Shown here piece after piece: positions 1-8,094 of a stretch of DNA of 64,000 bases. The number at the start of each line of letters is the position of its first letter. Position 1 is the first letter of the stretch. Origin of the DNA: Aestuariivivens sediminicola (GTDB lineage Bacteria > Bacteroidota > Bacteroidia > Flavobacteriales > Flavobacteriaceae); contig NZ_JAKMCM010000003.1 in NCBI RefSeq assembly GCF_022662015.1, forward strand, positions 186,001-250,000. The letters are read 5' to 3'. The notes beneath the pieces are model-generated. The model ran no database searches. It saw only the letters and a list, made by a program, of their open reading frames with translations, and was not told the origin of the DNA. Both the position numbers and the translations under genes were made by a program.

Positions 1-641
1 TATTTGTTGGAAATGAAATAGTGACTAACGGAACATTTACGGTAGATGCAGCGGCACAATTACAGGGTAAAAAGTCAATGATGAATAAAGTTGGTGGTAA
101 AGTTACGACTGGTCATGAAGGGCATCTTGGAATGGAAGATATTACCTCGGAACCTCAAGAGAATCATTCCAATATGAATGAACGATTAAATGTTTCGAAA
201 GACTTTCAAAATCAATTGAAAACCGTTTTTTATGATTACGTCAAATTGAAAGATGCATTAGTTAAAGATGATGTGAATAGTGTAATACAAGAAGCAAAAA
301 AACAAATAGAAAATTTGTCAAAGGTTGATATGAAACTATTAACAGACAAGGAAGCACACAATCATTGGATGGCTTTGGAAAAAGAGATTAAAGCATCAGC
401 CAATTCAATTTCAAATGTAACCGATATTAAAGTTCAAAGAAACCATTTTAAACACTTATCCTCGCATTTAATTAAAGTAATGCAGTTATTTGGTATTAAT
501 GAAAAAGTCTATGTGGAATTTTGTCCAATGGCAGATAATAACAACGGTGCGTATTGGTTGAGTAAAGAAGAAAAAGTAATCAATCCATATTTTGGTGAAG
601 CTATGCTAACCTGTGGAGAAGTAAAACAAATAATAGAATAA
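1..641 (+). CDS. CusB-type efflux adaptor, C-terminal part with DUF3347 (5' truncated)
   Basis: The reading frame is open from base 3, so the gene starts before the window and only its last 200 or so residues are seen. The first residues (NGTFTVDAAAQLQGKKSMMN) match the C-terminal end of periplasmic adaptors of RND metal exporters (CusB family). They are followed by a histidine-rich linker and a DUF3347 domain, recognisable by CPMADNNNGAYWLS and NPYFG near the end. In Bacteroidetes DUF3347 is often fused to CusB and is thought to bind copper or silver in the periplasm. An in-frame GTG at 21 is not a credible start because the homology runs through it. The heavy-metal-binding lipoprotein 21 bp downstream supports a metal-resistance operon. 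Metal specificity is inferred. Confidence 0.8.
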   Translation, partial: FVGNEIVTNGTFTVDAAAQLQGKKSMMNKVGGKVTTGHEGHLGMEDITSEPQENHSNMNERLNVSKDFQNQLKTVFYDYVKLKDALVKDDVNSVIQEAKKQIENLSKVDMKLLTDKEAHNHWMALEKEIKASANSISNVTDIKVQRNHFKHLSSHLIKVMQLFGINEKVYVEFCPMADNNNGAYWLSKEEKVINPYFGEAMLTCGEVKQIIE

Positions 642-662
642 TAACAATTAAATTTTAAAACA

Positions 663-1088
663 ATGAAAAATGTAATTTTAAGTGTAGCTGTAATTGTAGC
701 AATGGGATTAACAAGTTGTAATGGTCAAACTAAGAAGGAAAAGGAAACTACTACAACAGAAGTATCAAAAGATATGGCAATGTCAAATATAACATTTGGT
801 GTAAGAGGGAATTGCGGTATGTGTAAAAAAACGATTGAAAAAGCAGCTAACGGTGTGCAAGGTGTATCTAGCGCAAATTGGGATGTAGAGAAGAAGAAAA
901 TTGAAGTGTCTTATGATGACACAAAAACGAATGCAATGTCTATTCATAATGCTATTGCTGCTTCAGGTTACGATACTGAAAAAGTATCTGGAGATGAGGA
1001 AGCATATAAGAATTTACCTGTTTGTTGTCAATATGACCATGAAATGATGATGAACCAATCTGGTGGAGAGAAAAGTGATGACCATTAG
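663..1088 (+). CDS. Heavy-metal-associated (HMA) domain lipoprotein
   Basis: 141 residues. A lipoprotein signal peptide ends at the lipobox LTSC (Cys19). The mature part has an HMA fold with the metal-binding motif GNCGMCKK, a variant of GMxCxxC, followed by the beta-alpha-beta pattern down to ASGYDTEKV. A C-terminal extension carries LPVCCQYDHEMMM, rich in Cys, His and Met and so a likely second metal site. It would bind Cu(I), or a similar soft metal, at the outer face of the inner membrane or in the periplasm and pass it to the exporter. It follows the CusB-like gene by 21 bp and is probably co-transcribed. The substrate is inferred from family and neighbour. Confidence 0.85.
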   Translation: MKNVILSVAVIVAMGLTSCNGQTKKEKETTTTEVSKDMAMSNITFGVRGNCGMCKKTIEKAANGVQGVSSANWDVEKKKIEVSYDDTKTNAMSIHNAIAASGYDTEKVSGDEEAYKNLPVCCQYDHEMMMNQSGGEKSDDH

Positions 1089-1126
1089 AAATTAGTAATT
1101 ATTTTTCCTTATTAAATTAATGAGAG

Positions 1127-1153
1127 AAGCTCACATTTTTTGGGAGCTTTTTT
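1127..1153. terminator. Hairpin terminator after the HMA gene
   Basis: AAGCTC (1127-1132) pairs with GAGCTT (1144-1149) across an 11-nt loop and is followed by a T run. It lies between the metal-binding lipoprotein gene and the convergent ribbon-helix-helix gene. Confidence 0.6.
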
Positions 1154-1159
1154 AATTAT

Positions 1160-1318
1160 TTAAAATTTAGATGCATTTTCAATCAATACTCTAATAGCTG
1201 ATGATGCACTGCCACCATATTTGCTTCTCTTGGCCAGTTTGTTTAATTTCTGCTTTAACTCAGGAGATATGCGCATTATAAAGGTCTCCGTATTTTCACT
1301 TGATGGTATTTTTCCCAT
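1160..1318 (-). CDS. Small ribbon-helix-helix (RHH) DNA-binding protein, 52 aa
   Basis: Translating the minus strand from the ATG at 1318 gives 52 residues. They show a short beta strand (TFIMRISPEL), a first helix (LKQKLNKLAKRSKY) and a second helix after GGSASSA (IRVLIENA). That strand-helix-helix order is typical of Arc/MetJ/CopG/MobC-like repressors and of mobilisation accessory proteins. The loop 'YGGSASSAIRVLIE' resembles the S/T-x-S-x-hIR pattern of RHH proteins. A near-copy of the palindrome TTGTATATACAA lies at 1330-1340, 12 bp before the start, so autoregulation is plausible. Whether it works in transcription, plasmid-type maintenance or mobilisation of the element cannot be decided. 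Confidence 0.7.
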   Translation of the reverse strand: MGKIPSSENTETFIMRISPELKQKLNKLAKRSKYGGSASSAIRVLIENASKF

Positions 1319-1561
1319 GATTGTTCTGTTTGTATATAAATATGTCTAATCTCTATAAACCTCTACGAAATCTGCGATTAATTTATCTGTACCATTTGGT
1401 CAAAGGTTAGCACCTTAATTAAAGTCTATACTTTGTTGAAGTTGTCGTTTTTAATTGTTTTTGGACATATTGGTCCGACTGGTCTGTCACTTGTCCAGAA
1501 TATTTTGAATTTTTCAGAACACTTGCCAAGTATCCGCCCTCGTCAAGAAAAACTAACGACC

Positions 1562-1637
1562 TTGTATATACAATGGGTCCCATCTGTCTTTAAACTGGCG
1601 ACCATTTTTTAAAGAAATAAAGTGATTGTATATACAA
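1562..1637. promoter_or_regulatory. Two copies of palindrome TTGTATATACAA, possible operators
   Basis: TTGTATATACAA is a perfect 12-bp palindrome at 1562-1573 and again at 1626-1637 (64 bp apart). A related site, TTGTATATAAA, is at 1330-1340 just upstream of the RHH gene. The stretch 1319-1659 has no other feature I can name. The role as RHH or recombinase binding sites is inference. Confidence 0.45.
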
Positions 1638-1659
1638 ATGGTTTTTAAGTTCCAATCAA

Positions 1660-2184
1660 TCATGATTTCCATTTTGATTTTAAAATAGGAAAACCTTCTT
1701 GCCAATTATCTATAAAGGAAATACAGTTTTTGCCAGAAAGAATTCTTTTGAAACTTAAAGATTTATCAAATTCGACTCCCATATAAGCTTTTGAATTTTT
1801 CAAATCACCAAATATATGTTTCCCATTAATTGTGTGAGTAATATCCACAATTTTGTTATTTATTACATTAAATCCATGAGAATAGGGGTATGCAATATCT
1901 TTGGATAAAGTATAACCTTCAAAATATTGGATATTATTAGACTCGTCCCTCATTGCTAAAGTTTGGGCATTATAAAAACAATCTCCCATTGTTGTATTTC
2001 TAGAACGTTTTAAGGCCTCTTTTACAATTTTCATTTCTTCCTCATTCAGCTCTTCTGATTCAAAAGTTTTTCCCTCTTTAAGTACAAATTCGAACATACT
2101 TTTATAATAATTTGGATTATTAAGTCCTTCAAAATCTGCGGCATTTGTTTCTAATAAATTAATTAATGTTTGGTTTAGTGTCAT
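1660..2184 (-). CDS. Uncharacterised 174-aa protein with a possible Cys-His-Asp triad
   Basis: I do not recognise the family by name. The second half contains GDCFYNA (Cys69), then YFEGYTL, SHGFNVI (His103) and KIVDITH (Asp114). The order, spacing and surrounding secondary structure (Cys at a helix start, His and Asp on neighbouring strands) resemble the papain/transglutaminase-like fold. In small phage and plasmid proteins that fold gives the pattern C...Y.EGYA...H.WN.I...ViD.T. The N-terminal 60 residues are acidic and probably helical. No signal peptide is seen. It lies alone between the RHH gene and the recombinase inside the mobile element. Function is unknown; hydrolase or peptidase activity is a structural guess. 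Confidence 0.55.
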   Translation of the reverse strand: MTLNQTLINLLETNAADFEGLNNPNYYKSMFEFVLKEGKTFESEELNEEEMKIVKEALKRSRNTTMGDCFYNAQTLAMRDESNNIQYFEGYTLSKDIAYPYSHGFNVINNKIVDITHTINGKHIFGDLKNSKAYMGVEFDKSLSFKRILSGKNCISFIDNWQEGFPILKSKWKS

Positions 2185-2337
2185 ATTCTTAAAATTTGAA
2201 TAGTTGTTTCATGAATGAAGATAGGTTGAATAAATATAGAATAATATATTCAAAAAATTGGTTCAACCCAAAATTGTATCATTCCAAGTATGCCTTTGTC
2301 AGATACAGAAAAATGAGCTAAATACCTGGTTTTTAGG

Positions 2338-2367
2338 TGTATTATTTTGCCATCCTAAAATAATACA
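2338..2367. promoter_or_regulatory. 11-bp inverted repeat over the recombinase promoter (candidate operator)
   Basis: TGTATTATTTT (2338-2348) and AAAATAATACA (2357-2367) are perfect reverse complements separated by 8 bp. They cover the -33 element and the spacer of the recombinase promoter. A dimeric regulator bound here would block RNA polymerase. Confidence 0.5.
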
Positions 2368-2376
2368 TTATATTTG
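2346..2376 (+). promoter_or_regulatory. Bacteroidetes-type promoter of the serine recombinase
   Basis: TTTG at 2346-2349 and TATATTTG at 2369-2376 match the -33 TTTG / -7 TAnnTTTG consensus exactly, with a 19-bp spacer. The -7 box ends 18 bp before the ATG at 2395. Confidence 0.7.
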
Positions 2377-2394
2377 TTATATAATTTAAAGATT

Positions 2395-2997
2395 ATGAAA
2401 GTTAAGTATATTAGAGTATCCAGTTTGGACCAAAACACACAGAGACAGCAAACTAATGAAAAAGATTTTGCTAAGACTTATGTCGACAAGATAAGTGGGG
2501 CCGTTTCATTTTTTGATAGACCCCAAGGTAAGAAATTGGTTGATGACATTAATAATGGTAAAATTGACGAAGTACATGTTATGTCCATCGACAGAATTGG
2601 AAGAAACATTCTGGATATTTTGACCGTGTGTGAATTTCTGACTCAAAAGGAAGTGAATCTTTATGTGGAGAACATTGGAATGTATTCAATGGTTGACGGC
2701 AAACAGAACCCAATCTTCAAGATGATTGTATCTGTATTGGGCAATGTAAGCGAAATGGAGCGCAATAACATGCTAGAAAGACAGCGACAAGGCATTGAGA
2801 TTGCCAAGGCGAAAGGTGTTTATAAAGGTCGTTTATATGGTTCCAGAATGACCACGGAAGAATTCTTGGACAAGTATAAGAAGGTTGCTAATGAGTTATC
2901 TAATGGAGAGTCTTTAAGAAGGGCCGCTGCTTTAGGTGGTGTTAGTCTGGGAGTGGCTCAGCGAGTTAAAAAAGCAATGCAAGAACAATTAAATTAA
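2395..2997 (+). CDS. Serine recombinase (resolvase/invertase family)
   Basis: About 200 residues. The N-terminal resolvase domain begins KYIRVSSLDQN; Ser9 in the RVS motif is the expected nucleophile that makes the 5'-phosphoserine link. SIDRIGRN supplies conserved arginines, and the long E-helix (PIFKMIVSVLGNVSEMERNN) is followed by ERQRQGIEIAKAKG and a C-terminal helix-turn-helix (ESLRRAAALGGVSLGVAQRV). The length fits Pin/Tn3-resolvase small serine recombinases. The frame extends to a TTG at 2374, but the ATG at 2395 gives the normal N-terminus and sits correctly behind the promoter. It may resolve cointegrates, invert a segment or stabilise the element; the target site is not known. Confidence 0.9.
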   Translation: MKVKYIRVSSLDQNTQRQQTNEKDFAKTYVDKISGAVSFFDRPQGKKLVDDINNGKIDEVHVMSIDRIGRNILDILTVCEFLTQKEVNLYVENIGMYSMVDGKQNPIFKMIVSVLGNVSEMERNNMLERQRQGIEIAKAKGVYKGRLYGSRMTTEEFLDKYKKVANELSNGESLRRAAALGGVSLGVAQRVKKAMQEQLN

Positions 2998-3004
2998 TAA
3001 GATT

Positions 3005-3253
3005 ATGGCAACACAGGGAGAAAGACAAGATTATTTATGGAGACCCAATGATGAAAGTTCAACCACAAGAATGCGGTATGAGCTTGAGGCTGACCATTGG
3101 TATCGAGCATTCAAAAGTGCGGAACGAAAACACAGGCCGACATCATTAAAAAGTGATTTGGCAGTCATTGGCCTTATATTTTCATTGGTTGGGTCATTGT
3201 TAGTATTGGTTATTGCGCTAATTATCGAATTTGTCAAGTGGGTAAGGTCTTAA
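3005..3253 (+). CDS. Small single-pass membrane protein, unknown function
   Basis: 82 residues. The N-terminal half is soluble and charged (YELEADHWYRAFKSAERKHR). One strongly hydrophobic segment, about residues 52-76 (AVIGLIFSLVGSLLVLVIAL), is followed by a basic tail, which predicts a C-terminal membrane anchor. The ATG lies 7 bp after the recombinase stop, so the two are probably translated from one message. I recognise no family. It could be an effector or a helper of element maintenance. Confidence 0.6.
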   Translation: MATQGERQDYLWRPNDESSTTRMRYELEADHWYRAFKSAERKHRPTSLKSDLAVIGLIFSLVGSLLVLVIALIIEFVKWVRS

Positions 3254-3356
3254 GAGAGTGATTTAAGAAAACACTGATTTGACCTTGGTCAAAGTGACTA
3301 CTTGAGAAGATTCAATAACCTTTAGGTAGATAAAATCAATTTGAATTAAACAGTGA

Positions 3357-5981
3357 TTAACTCCTTCCTCTTTTTCTCAACTCTGAAATATAAGATTCTA
3401 GGGCATTAATGTCTGTTTTGATTTCTTCTGAGTCAGGCATCTCTTCAATAAGTGCCCCAGCACTGTCGTGACCATTAATAAATTTGGAGCACTTAGTCAT
3501 ATTATCATCGACTATTTGGTAATCATCGTCTGTAAGGTCAATAACAATCTTCAACCTTTTCGTTTGAATCTCTCTACCAAATCGCTGTACAGTTCTGTTG
3601 AGAATCAGTTCTTCTATTAAACGTTCCCACGTTTCTCTTAATTTTCCATAGAATGGTTTAGTCTCATCTTCGTATTCTTCATCAGTACCTTCGTCTTCTA
3701 TTTTTTTAAGAATTTGGTGCATATTTTTTAGTTCACCCAATCTTCCCTTAACTGATAATGCATCCCATGGTGGACTTGAGGCAGGAATTCCAGTTTGAGT
3801 TTTCTTACGGGTTAGGCTCTTTACATCTATGCTGCAATCTAATTTCACAGCCTCTTCCTGAAGCATCATCAAAAAAGTAATGTCATGTGTAAAAACAATT
3901 ACCTGACGTGTTGTTGCTTCTTGTACAATTCTTCGAGCTATTTTGCTTCTCCATTTGTGGTCAAGTGACGAAACTGGGTCATCAAAAATTATGGCGGATT
4001 TGTGTTCTGAAATGGAAAGTTCTGACAAGAATGTTGCCAATGAAATACAGCGATGTTCGCCTTCACTTAATATTTCCTTTAGGCTAACACTTTGGCCGTA
4101 AGATGTATCTAATTGTAAATAATGATACTGTCGACCTCTTACACCCTTTGTTCCCATAACCACCTCGATGTTTTTGAAACCAAGCTTTCTTAACTCTTCT
4201 TTGAAATTGTCTTTAAGTGATTTTGTAACATAGGTCTCCGTTAAGCTATTGCTCAACAACGTTACATTACGTGTGTTGCATTGAGAAGCACATTTGTTGA
4301 TAGCTATGACTTTCTTCATACGCTCAATCTCAACTTCAATTTGTTTTTTGTAGTTGGTTAAATTCTTAATGGCCACTAGATTGGCATGCTTTTTCTCAAG
4401 AAGGTCCAATTGCTCTTCTATTGACGTTTTCGCAAGTTCCTCGTTCATTGTCTCTAATCCCATGATAAGGGTTTCAAGTATTGTTATTGGGCTTTTTTGA
4501 AATTCAATATGAGAAATTGAATCGACTTTTTTGGCGTCTCTGATTAATCCCAAAACTTCATCGCACTTACTTTCCAAGGTTGCTAAGAATGCCCCTTCAA
4601 TCTTCTGGAAATCTTCAACAATTTCATTAATCTCATCAATGGTAGGTTCACTTTCTGAAAGGTCGAAGTTTAGATTGTCGAAGTACTCTTCTAACTCCTT
4701 TAGTCTTGCAACTGCTTTGTTCAACTGTTCTTGCAAGTCAGCCTTTACAAACTCCTCAAAATTAATAAATCTTTTTCTCGCTTCATCACCCAATTCTTGT
4801 AAGCAGAGTGGACAATTTTCTCCTTCACTAGTATTCGGAAAAGCATCCTCTCCATATATTCCATCATAAAATCTCCTAGCACTTTCCCAAAGCTTTTTCC
4901 ATTGGTCACTACCAATGCCATCCATTGGCAAATTGGAAAATGCTTTTTCAGAAGCCATTTTGGACGCATTAGATGCTACGACTAAATTGTTGACAGCATC
5001 TCTTGTCGAATTCATGGCTTTGTTAGAAAAAGCTACTTCAAGTGATTTATACTTTGATTTAAGAGTATCAAATCGCTTAATTCTTTGGTTATTCTCTTTT
5101 ATTTCTTTAGCTGGGTCAGTAGCCCTAAGTTTTGAAATAGCTTCTGAGATGTTTTTTATTTCGGCATCATCTTTCTCTGTATGACTGCAAAGGCTGTCTA
5201 GCTCTTCTTGTTTTGATTCAGCACTCAAAGTTCGAAGAAATTTTGAGACTTCAGTTTCAACATCATCTTGCAAAAAAGAGTAATCATATGAACTTTCGGT
5301 CAACATCTGCTTTTCTGAATTGATGATTCTTTCTACTTCATTTAAGGCTTTTGCGAGTTTTTCAAGAATGCTGAACCCAGATGGAACAAAGGCGATTTCA
5401 TCTTCACCTTCTACGTAATGGTTTGCGCTTGAGGAATCAAAAACGTCAACAGCTTTTAATAAAGCACTATCGATTTCATGGTCTTTCCAAGTAATGTCAC
5501 CGCTTGTCCCATCTTCTTTGAGGTATTCAACCTGAGCAATTTGCCTTTTGGTTCCACTATCCGAGTCAAACAAGTTGAAGTTGATGGTCGGTAATTCTCC
5601 TCTAGTATTGCAAGTGTTCTTTAAAATGCTTGCATAGCTTGATTTTCCAGAACCATTATCACCATAAATGGCTGTCAAACCAGTACTTGAAAAAGTTAAT
5701 TCTGAATTATCCTTTAGGGCGTTAATATTTTCGTTGTTCTTAATTTTTGAGAGCATAATACTTTCTTCAACATCAGAACTACTTACCAATTCTTTTAATT
5801 CATCTATTTTGATGCCTTCATAATCAAGTTTAATAATTCCATTTTCAAACTTACAGATACTTACCAAGTCATTAATGTCGTCTTCAGTTAGGTTCTTGTT
5901 TCTGATAATTCTGTCAACAGTTTCTTGCCAGAAAAGAGGTTTATCTTCAACCCATTCAATTATGTCTGTAAGTATGCTCAT
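3357..5981 (-). CDS. RloC-like ABC ATPase with zinc hook, candidate anticodon nuclease (phage defence)
   Basis: 874 residues. Visible parts: Walker A GDNGSGKSS (107-115); coiled coil interrupted by a Rad50-like zinc hook CPLC (390-393); second coiled coil; ABC signature LSEGE (638-642); Walker B IIFDD (664-668); D-loop SSLD (671-674); H-loop His699. This is the SMC/Rad50-like AAA_13 group that includes PrrC and RloC. After the head there is a C-terminal region of about 130 residues with Arg782-x3-Glu786 and His838. That is the order of catalytic residues known for the PrrC and RloC tRNA anticodon nucleases. Total length and hook also fit RloC. It is a single gene with no restriction-modification neighbour in view. 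The nuclease assignment is inference; the ATPase class is secure. Confidence 0.65.
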   Translation of the reverse strand: MSILTDIIEWVEDKPLFWQETVDRIIRNKNLTEDDINDLVSICKFENGIIKLDYEGIKIDELKELVSSSDVEESIMLSKIKNNENINALKDNSELTFSSTGLTAIYGDNGSGKSSYASILKNTCNTRGELPTINFNLFDSDSGTKRQIAQVEYLKEDGTSGDITWKDHEIDSALLKAVDVFDSSSANHYVEGEDEIAFVPSGFSILEKLAKALNEVERIINSEKQMLTESSYDYSFLQDDVETEVSKFLRTLSAESKQEELDSLCSHTEKDDAEIKNISEAISKLRATDPAKEIKENNQRIKRFDTLKSKYKSLEVAFSNKAMNSTRDAVNNLVVASNASKMASEKAFSNLPMDGIGSDQWKKLWESARRFYDGIYGEDAFPNTSEGENCPLCLQELGDEARKRFINFEEFVKADLQEQLNKAVARLKELEEYFDNLNFDLSESEPTIDEINEIVEDFQKIEGAFLATLESKCDEVLGLIRDAKKVDSISHIEFQKSPITILETLIMGLETMNEELAKTSIEEQLDLLEKKHANLVAIKNLTNYKKQIEVEIERMKKVIAINKCASQCNTRNVTLLSNSLTETYVTKSLKDNFKEELRKLGFKNIEVVMGTKGVRGRQYHYLQLDTSYGQSVSLKEILSEGEHRCISLATFLSELSISEHKSAIIFDDPVSSLDHKWRSKIARRIVQEATTRQVIVFTHDITFLMMLQEEAVKLDCSIDVKSLTRKKTQTGIPASSPPWDALSVKGRLGELKNMHQILKKIEDEGTDEEYEDETKPFYGKLRETWERLIEELILNRTVQRFGREIQTKRLKIVIDLTDDDYQIVDDNMTKCSKFINGHDSAGALIEEMPDSEEIKTDINALESYISELRKRGRS

Positions 5982-6261
5982 AAGCCCAATAATATTCCTG
6001 ATTTTAAAAAAATCTGTTCGGTTGTCTGAAAGAATTAATAAAAGTACGAAATACTATTGTTGAAATAAAAAGGGAAAACCTTAAATTAAGTAGAGACTAC
6101 TTTTTATTGAATCGGATGATACTTCAAAGTATCCTCTCAAGTGATTTCAAGTCTGTTTTCTGATAGTTTTCGGTTGAAGAAATGAATCTATGTCCAACCA
6201 TGACTTAGGTACGTATCAGGCCATATTTCTGGACCCTTAAAGTGATTGCCGAAACTCTGAT

Positions 6262-6699
6262 TTATAATTTTCTTATTTTATCAATTTCACTTTCAGTTAA
6301 ATATCTTTTTCTACTTGATACTTCTATAACATTTATTTCTGGATGCCTTCTTAAGAGGTGATTAAGGTTTTGCGGAGTCATTTTAAGTAAAGTAGCAGCG
6401 TCTTTAATTAGATGCTGTATTTCTTCTTTAACTGGTTTAGTCTCAGGTATTACATATTCTTGTACTAGCTTCTTTAATTTTCTTTGAAATGCAATCTCGA
6501 ATTGTCTGATGAAGTTATTTGTCTTTCTCTCGGTATGAGTTTTTATGGTTTTATATTTAATTCCAGGGTCGTTCTTAATGAGGTTATCGATATATTTATC
6601 AACTGTACTTTGAACTACTTTTTCAACACTAATGGATTCTGGGAAAGGCTCAGTAGAATGAATTAATTCTACTACTAATTGTACATCTGCTTTTTTCAT
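6262..6699 (-). CDS. Putative excisionase/HTH protein next to the integrase
   Basis: 145 residues, basic. The C-terminal half reads DAATLLKMTPQNLNHLLRRH, then a short strand and SRKRYLTESEIDKI. That is the winged-helix layout of MerR/excisionase-type DNA-binding domains (helix, turn, recognition helix, wing, final helix). The N-terminal half is helical and charged and may dimerise. It starts 2 bp after the integrase stop on the same strand, so the two form an int-xis-like unit. The directionality-factor role is inferred from fold and position. Confidence 0.6.
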   Translation of the reverse strand: MKKADVQLVVELIHSTEPFPESISVEKVVQSTVDKYIDNLIKNDPGIKYKTIKTHTERKTNNFIRQFEIAFQRKLKKLVQEYVIPETKPVKEEIQHLIKDAATLLKMTPQNLNHLLRRHPEINVIEVSSRKRYLTESEIDKIRKL

Positions 6700-6701
6700 T
6701 T

Positions 6702-7958
6702 CTATAAATTATTAAATATTCTAACGTTATCCATAATTAAGTCGTAATCAGGATTAATATACTGTTGTAAAGTTGATATTTTACGGTGTCCAGTCATTTT
6801 CATGATGGCATTCAAACTAACATTATTGTTTACCAAGTTAGTAATGAATGTTCTACGACCAGTATGAAAAGTGATTAATTCATATTTGGGCAATTCTTCA
6901 CCATCATTACCATTTGCTTCTAAGTCATGGAATTCCATAATGTTTTTCAGTCCTTCATGAATATATTTATTAGTTTTTTGGGATGACATTAAGTTGAGAC
7001 GATAGTCATATTTCTTCAGTATATCTAATACTTTGTCGGTCAATGGCACTTCAACCTTGATTTTGGTTTTCTGGTTGACAATAGTAAGAATTTTTGCTTC
7101 ATTCTTCTTGGAAATTTTGGTTTTAGAAACCCTTATAACATCACTAAATCTCAGACCAGTATGGCATGCTACTATTAGCATGTCGATAGCTTTTTGCTGA
7201 GAAAGAGATTTAAATTGATGATGTTGGATTAAACTTAATTCTTCGAGACTTAAAGTATAATAAGTCTTTTCTTCAACCTTAACCTTAAAGCTCTTGAGCA
7301 TATCAAAGTCTTTAAGGTAGTTTTCCGTCATTAACCATTTGCCAAAGTTCTTTAAAACACCAAAACGTTTAGCCCTAGTTTTATCGTTCTGAGCTGATGT
7401 AATAAATTTATAACCAGCAATATTTGGTCGTGGCTCTGAAAGGAACTTGTTAAACTTGGTCAACCAAATTGTATTATTTAAATCCGAAGGAATGATTTTT
7501 CCTATAACTCTGGAATAATCTCTGAGAGCATTTTTAGTTGAAATATAATCTCTCACGGAAGTATCGCTGCTTTCAGGGCTACTAAACATAATTTTTTTTT
7601 CACTCAAGAAATCTTCATAGCAGTCAATGATGTCGGCTTCCAAGGATTCCTTTCTTTCTTTGAGACCTGATTTAATTTGTCTTTTTACATAGTCGCTTGT
7701 TGGTTTAATTTCGTGTTCATTTATATAATCAATAATTATACTTTCTATCGACCTTTGAATTTTACTAATAATTTTATTATAGTCTTCATTGGAAGGATGT
7801 GAGGGTTTTATTCTCTCAGCCTTTTTGTCGAAATCTTTTTCTGGAATTGTAATTCCAGTTCTGTGTCTTACTGCTGAACCATCATGTTTATAGTATATGA
7901 CTACAAACTTCTCTTTATCTGTATTTTCCTTATATAATTTAACTGTCGAATAACCCAT
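6702..7958 (-). CDS. int: Tyrosine recombinase (integrase) of the mobile element
   Basis: 418 residues from the ATG at 7958; an in-frame TTG seven codons upstream is less likely. The N-terminal arm-binding and core-binding segments are of the Bacteroidetes 'phage_int_SAM_5' type (YSTVKLYKENTDKEKF ... GITIPEKDFD). The catalytic domain shows Arg270 (HTGLRFSD), Lys297, His365 and Arg368 (HTGRRTF), His391 (GHRK) and nucleophile Tyr400 (QQYINP). All active-site residues are present, so it looks functional. It is the last gene of the element and lies about 140 bp from the tRNA 3' end at 8095-8119. It would integrate and, with a directionality factor, excise the element there. Confidence 0.95.
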   Translation of the reverse strand: MGYSTVKLYKENTDKEKFVVIYYKHDGSAVRHRTGITIPEKDFDKKAERIKPSHPSNEDYNKIISKIQRSIESIIIDYINEHEIKPTSDYVKRQIKSGLKERKESLEADIIDCYEDFLSEKKIMFSSPESSDTSVRDYISTKNALRDYSRVIGKIIPSDLNNTIWLTKFNKFLSEPRPNIAGYKFITSAQNDKTRAKRFGVLKNFGKWLMTENYLKDFDMLKSFKVKVEEKTYYTLSLEELSLIQHHQFKSLSQQKAIDMLIVACHTGLRFSDVIRVSKTKISKKNEAKILTIVNQKTKIKVEVPLTDKVLDILKKYDYRLNLMSSQKTNKYIHEGLKNIMEFHDLEANGNDGEELPKYELITFHTGRRTFITNLVNNNVSLNAIMKMTGHRKISTLQQYINPDYDLIMDNVRIFNNL

Positions 7959-7959
7959 G

Positions 7960-7979
7960 GGAACACAATTGGAACACAA
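7960..7979. repeat. Tandem GGAACACAA sites before the integrase gene
   Basis: GGAACACAA occurs at 7960-7968 and 7971-7979, an 11-bp period that puts both on one face of the helix, directly upstream of the integrase start. They may be integrase or excisionase arm sites, or part of the integrase control region. Confidence 0.45.
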
Positions 7980-8094
7980 ATTTAGGAAAATAAAGAAAAT
8001 AGAGAAAATATTTAGAGAAAATACTGAAATTATCTACTGAATAATATATTGAAAATCAATTGATAGAGAAAATTTAAAGAAATAAAGAAAATTT

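Noticed and set aside
2224-2268. Nested inverted repeat GGTTGAA/TTCAACC as a res site of the recombinase
   Set aside because: The inner match is only A/T-rich and no repeated subsites of the usual size were seen, so it may be chance.
4531-4869. Plus-strand open frame inside the RloC-like gene
   Set aside because: It is the shadow of a real gene in the opposite strand, with no family resemblance.
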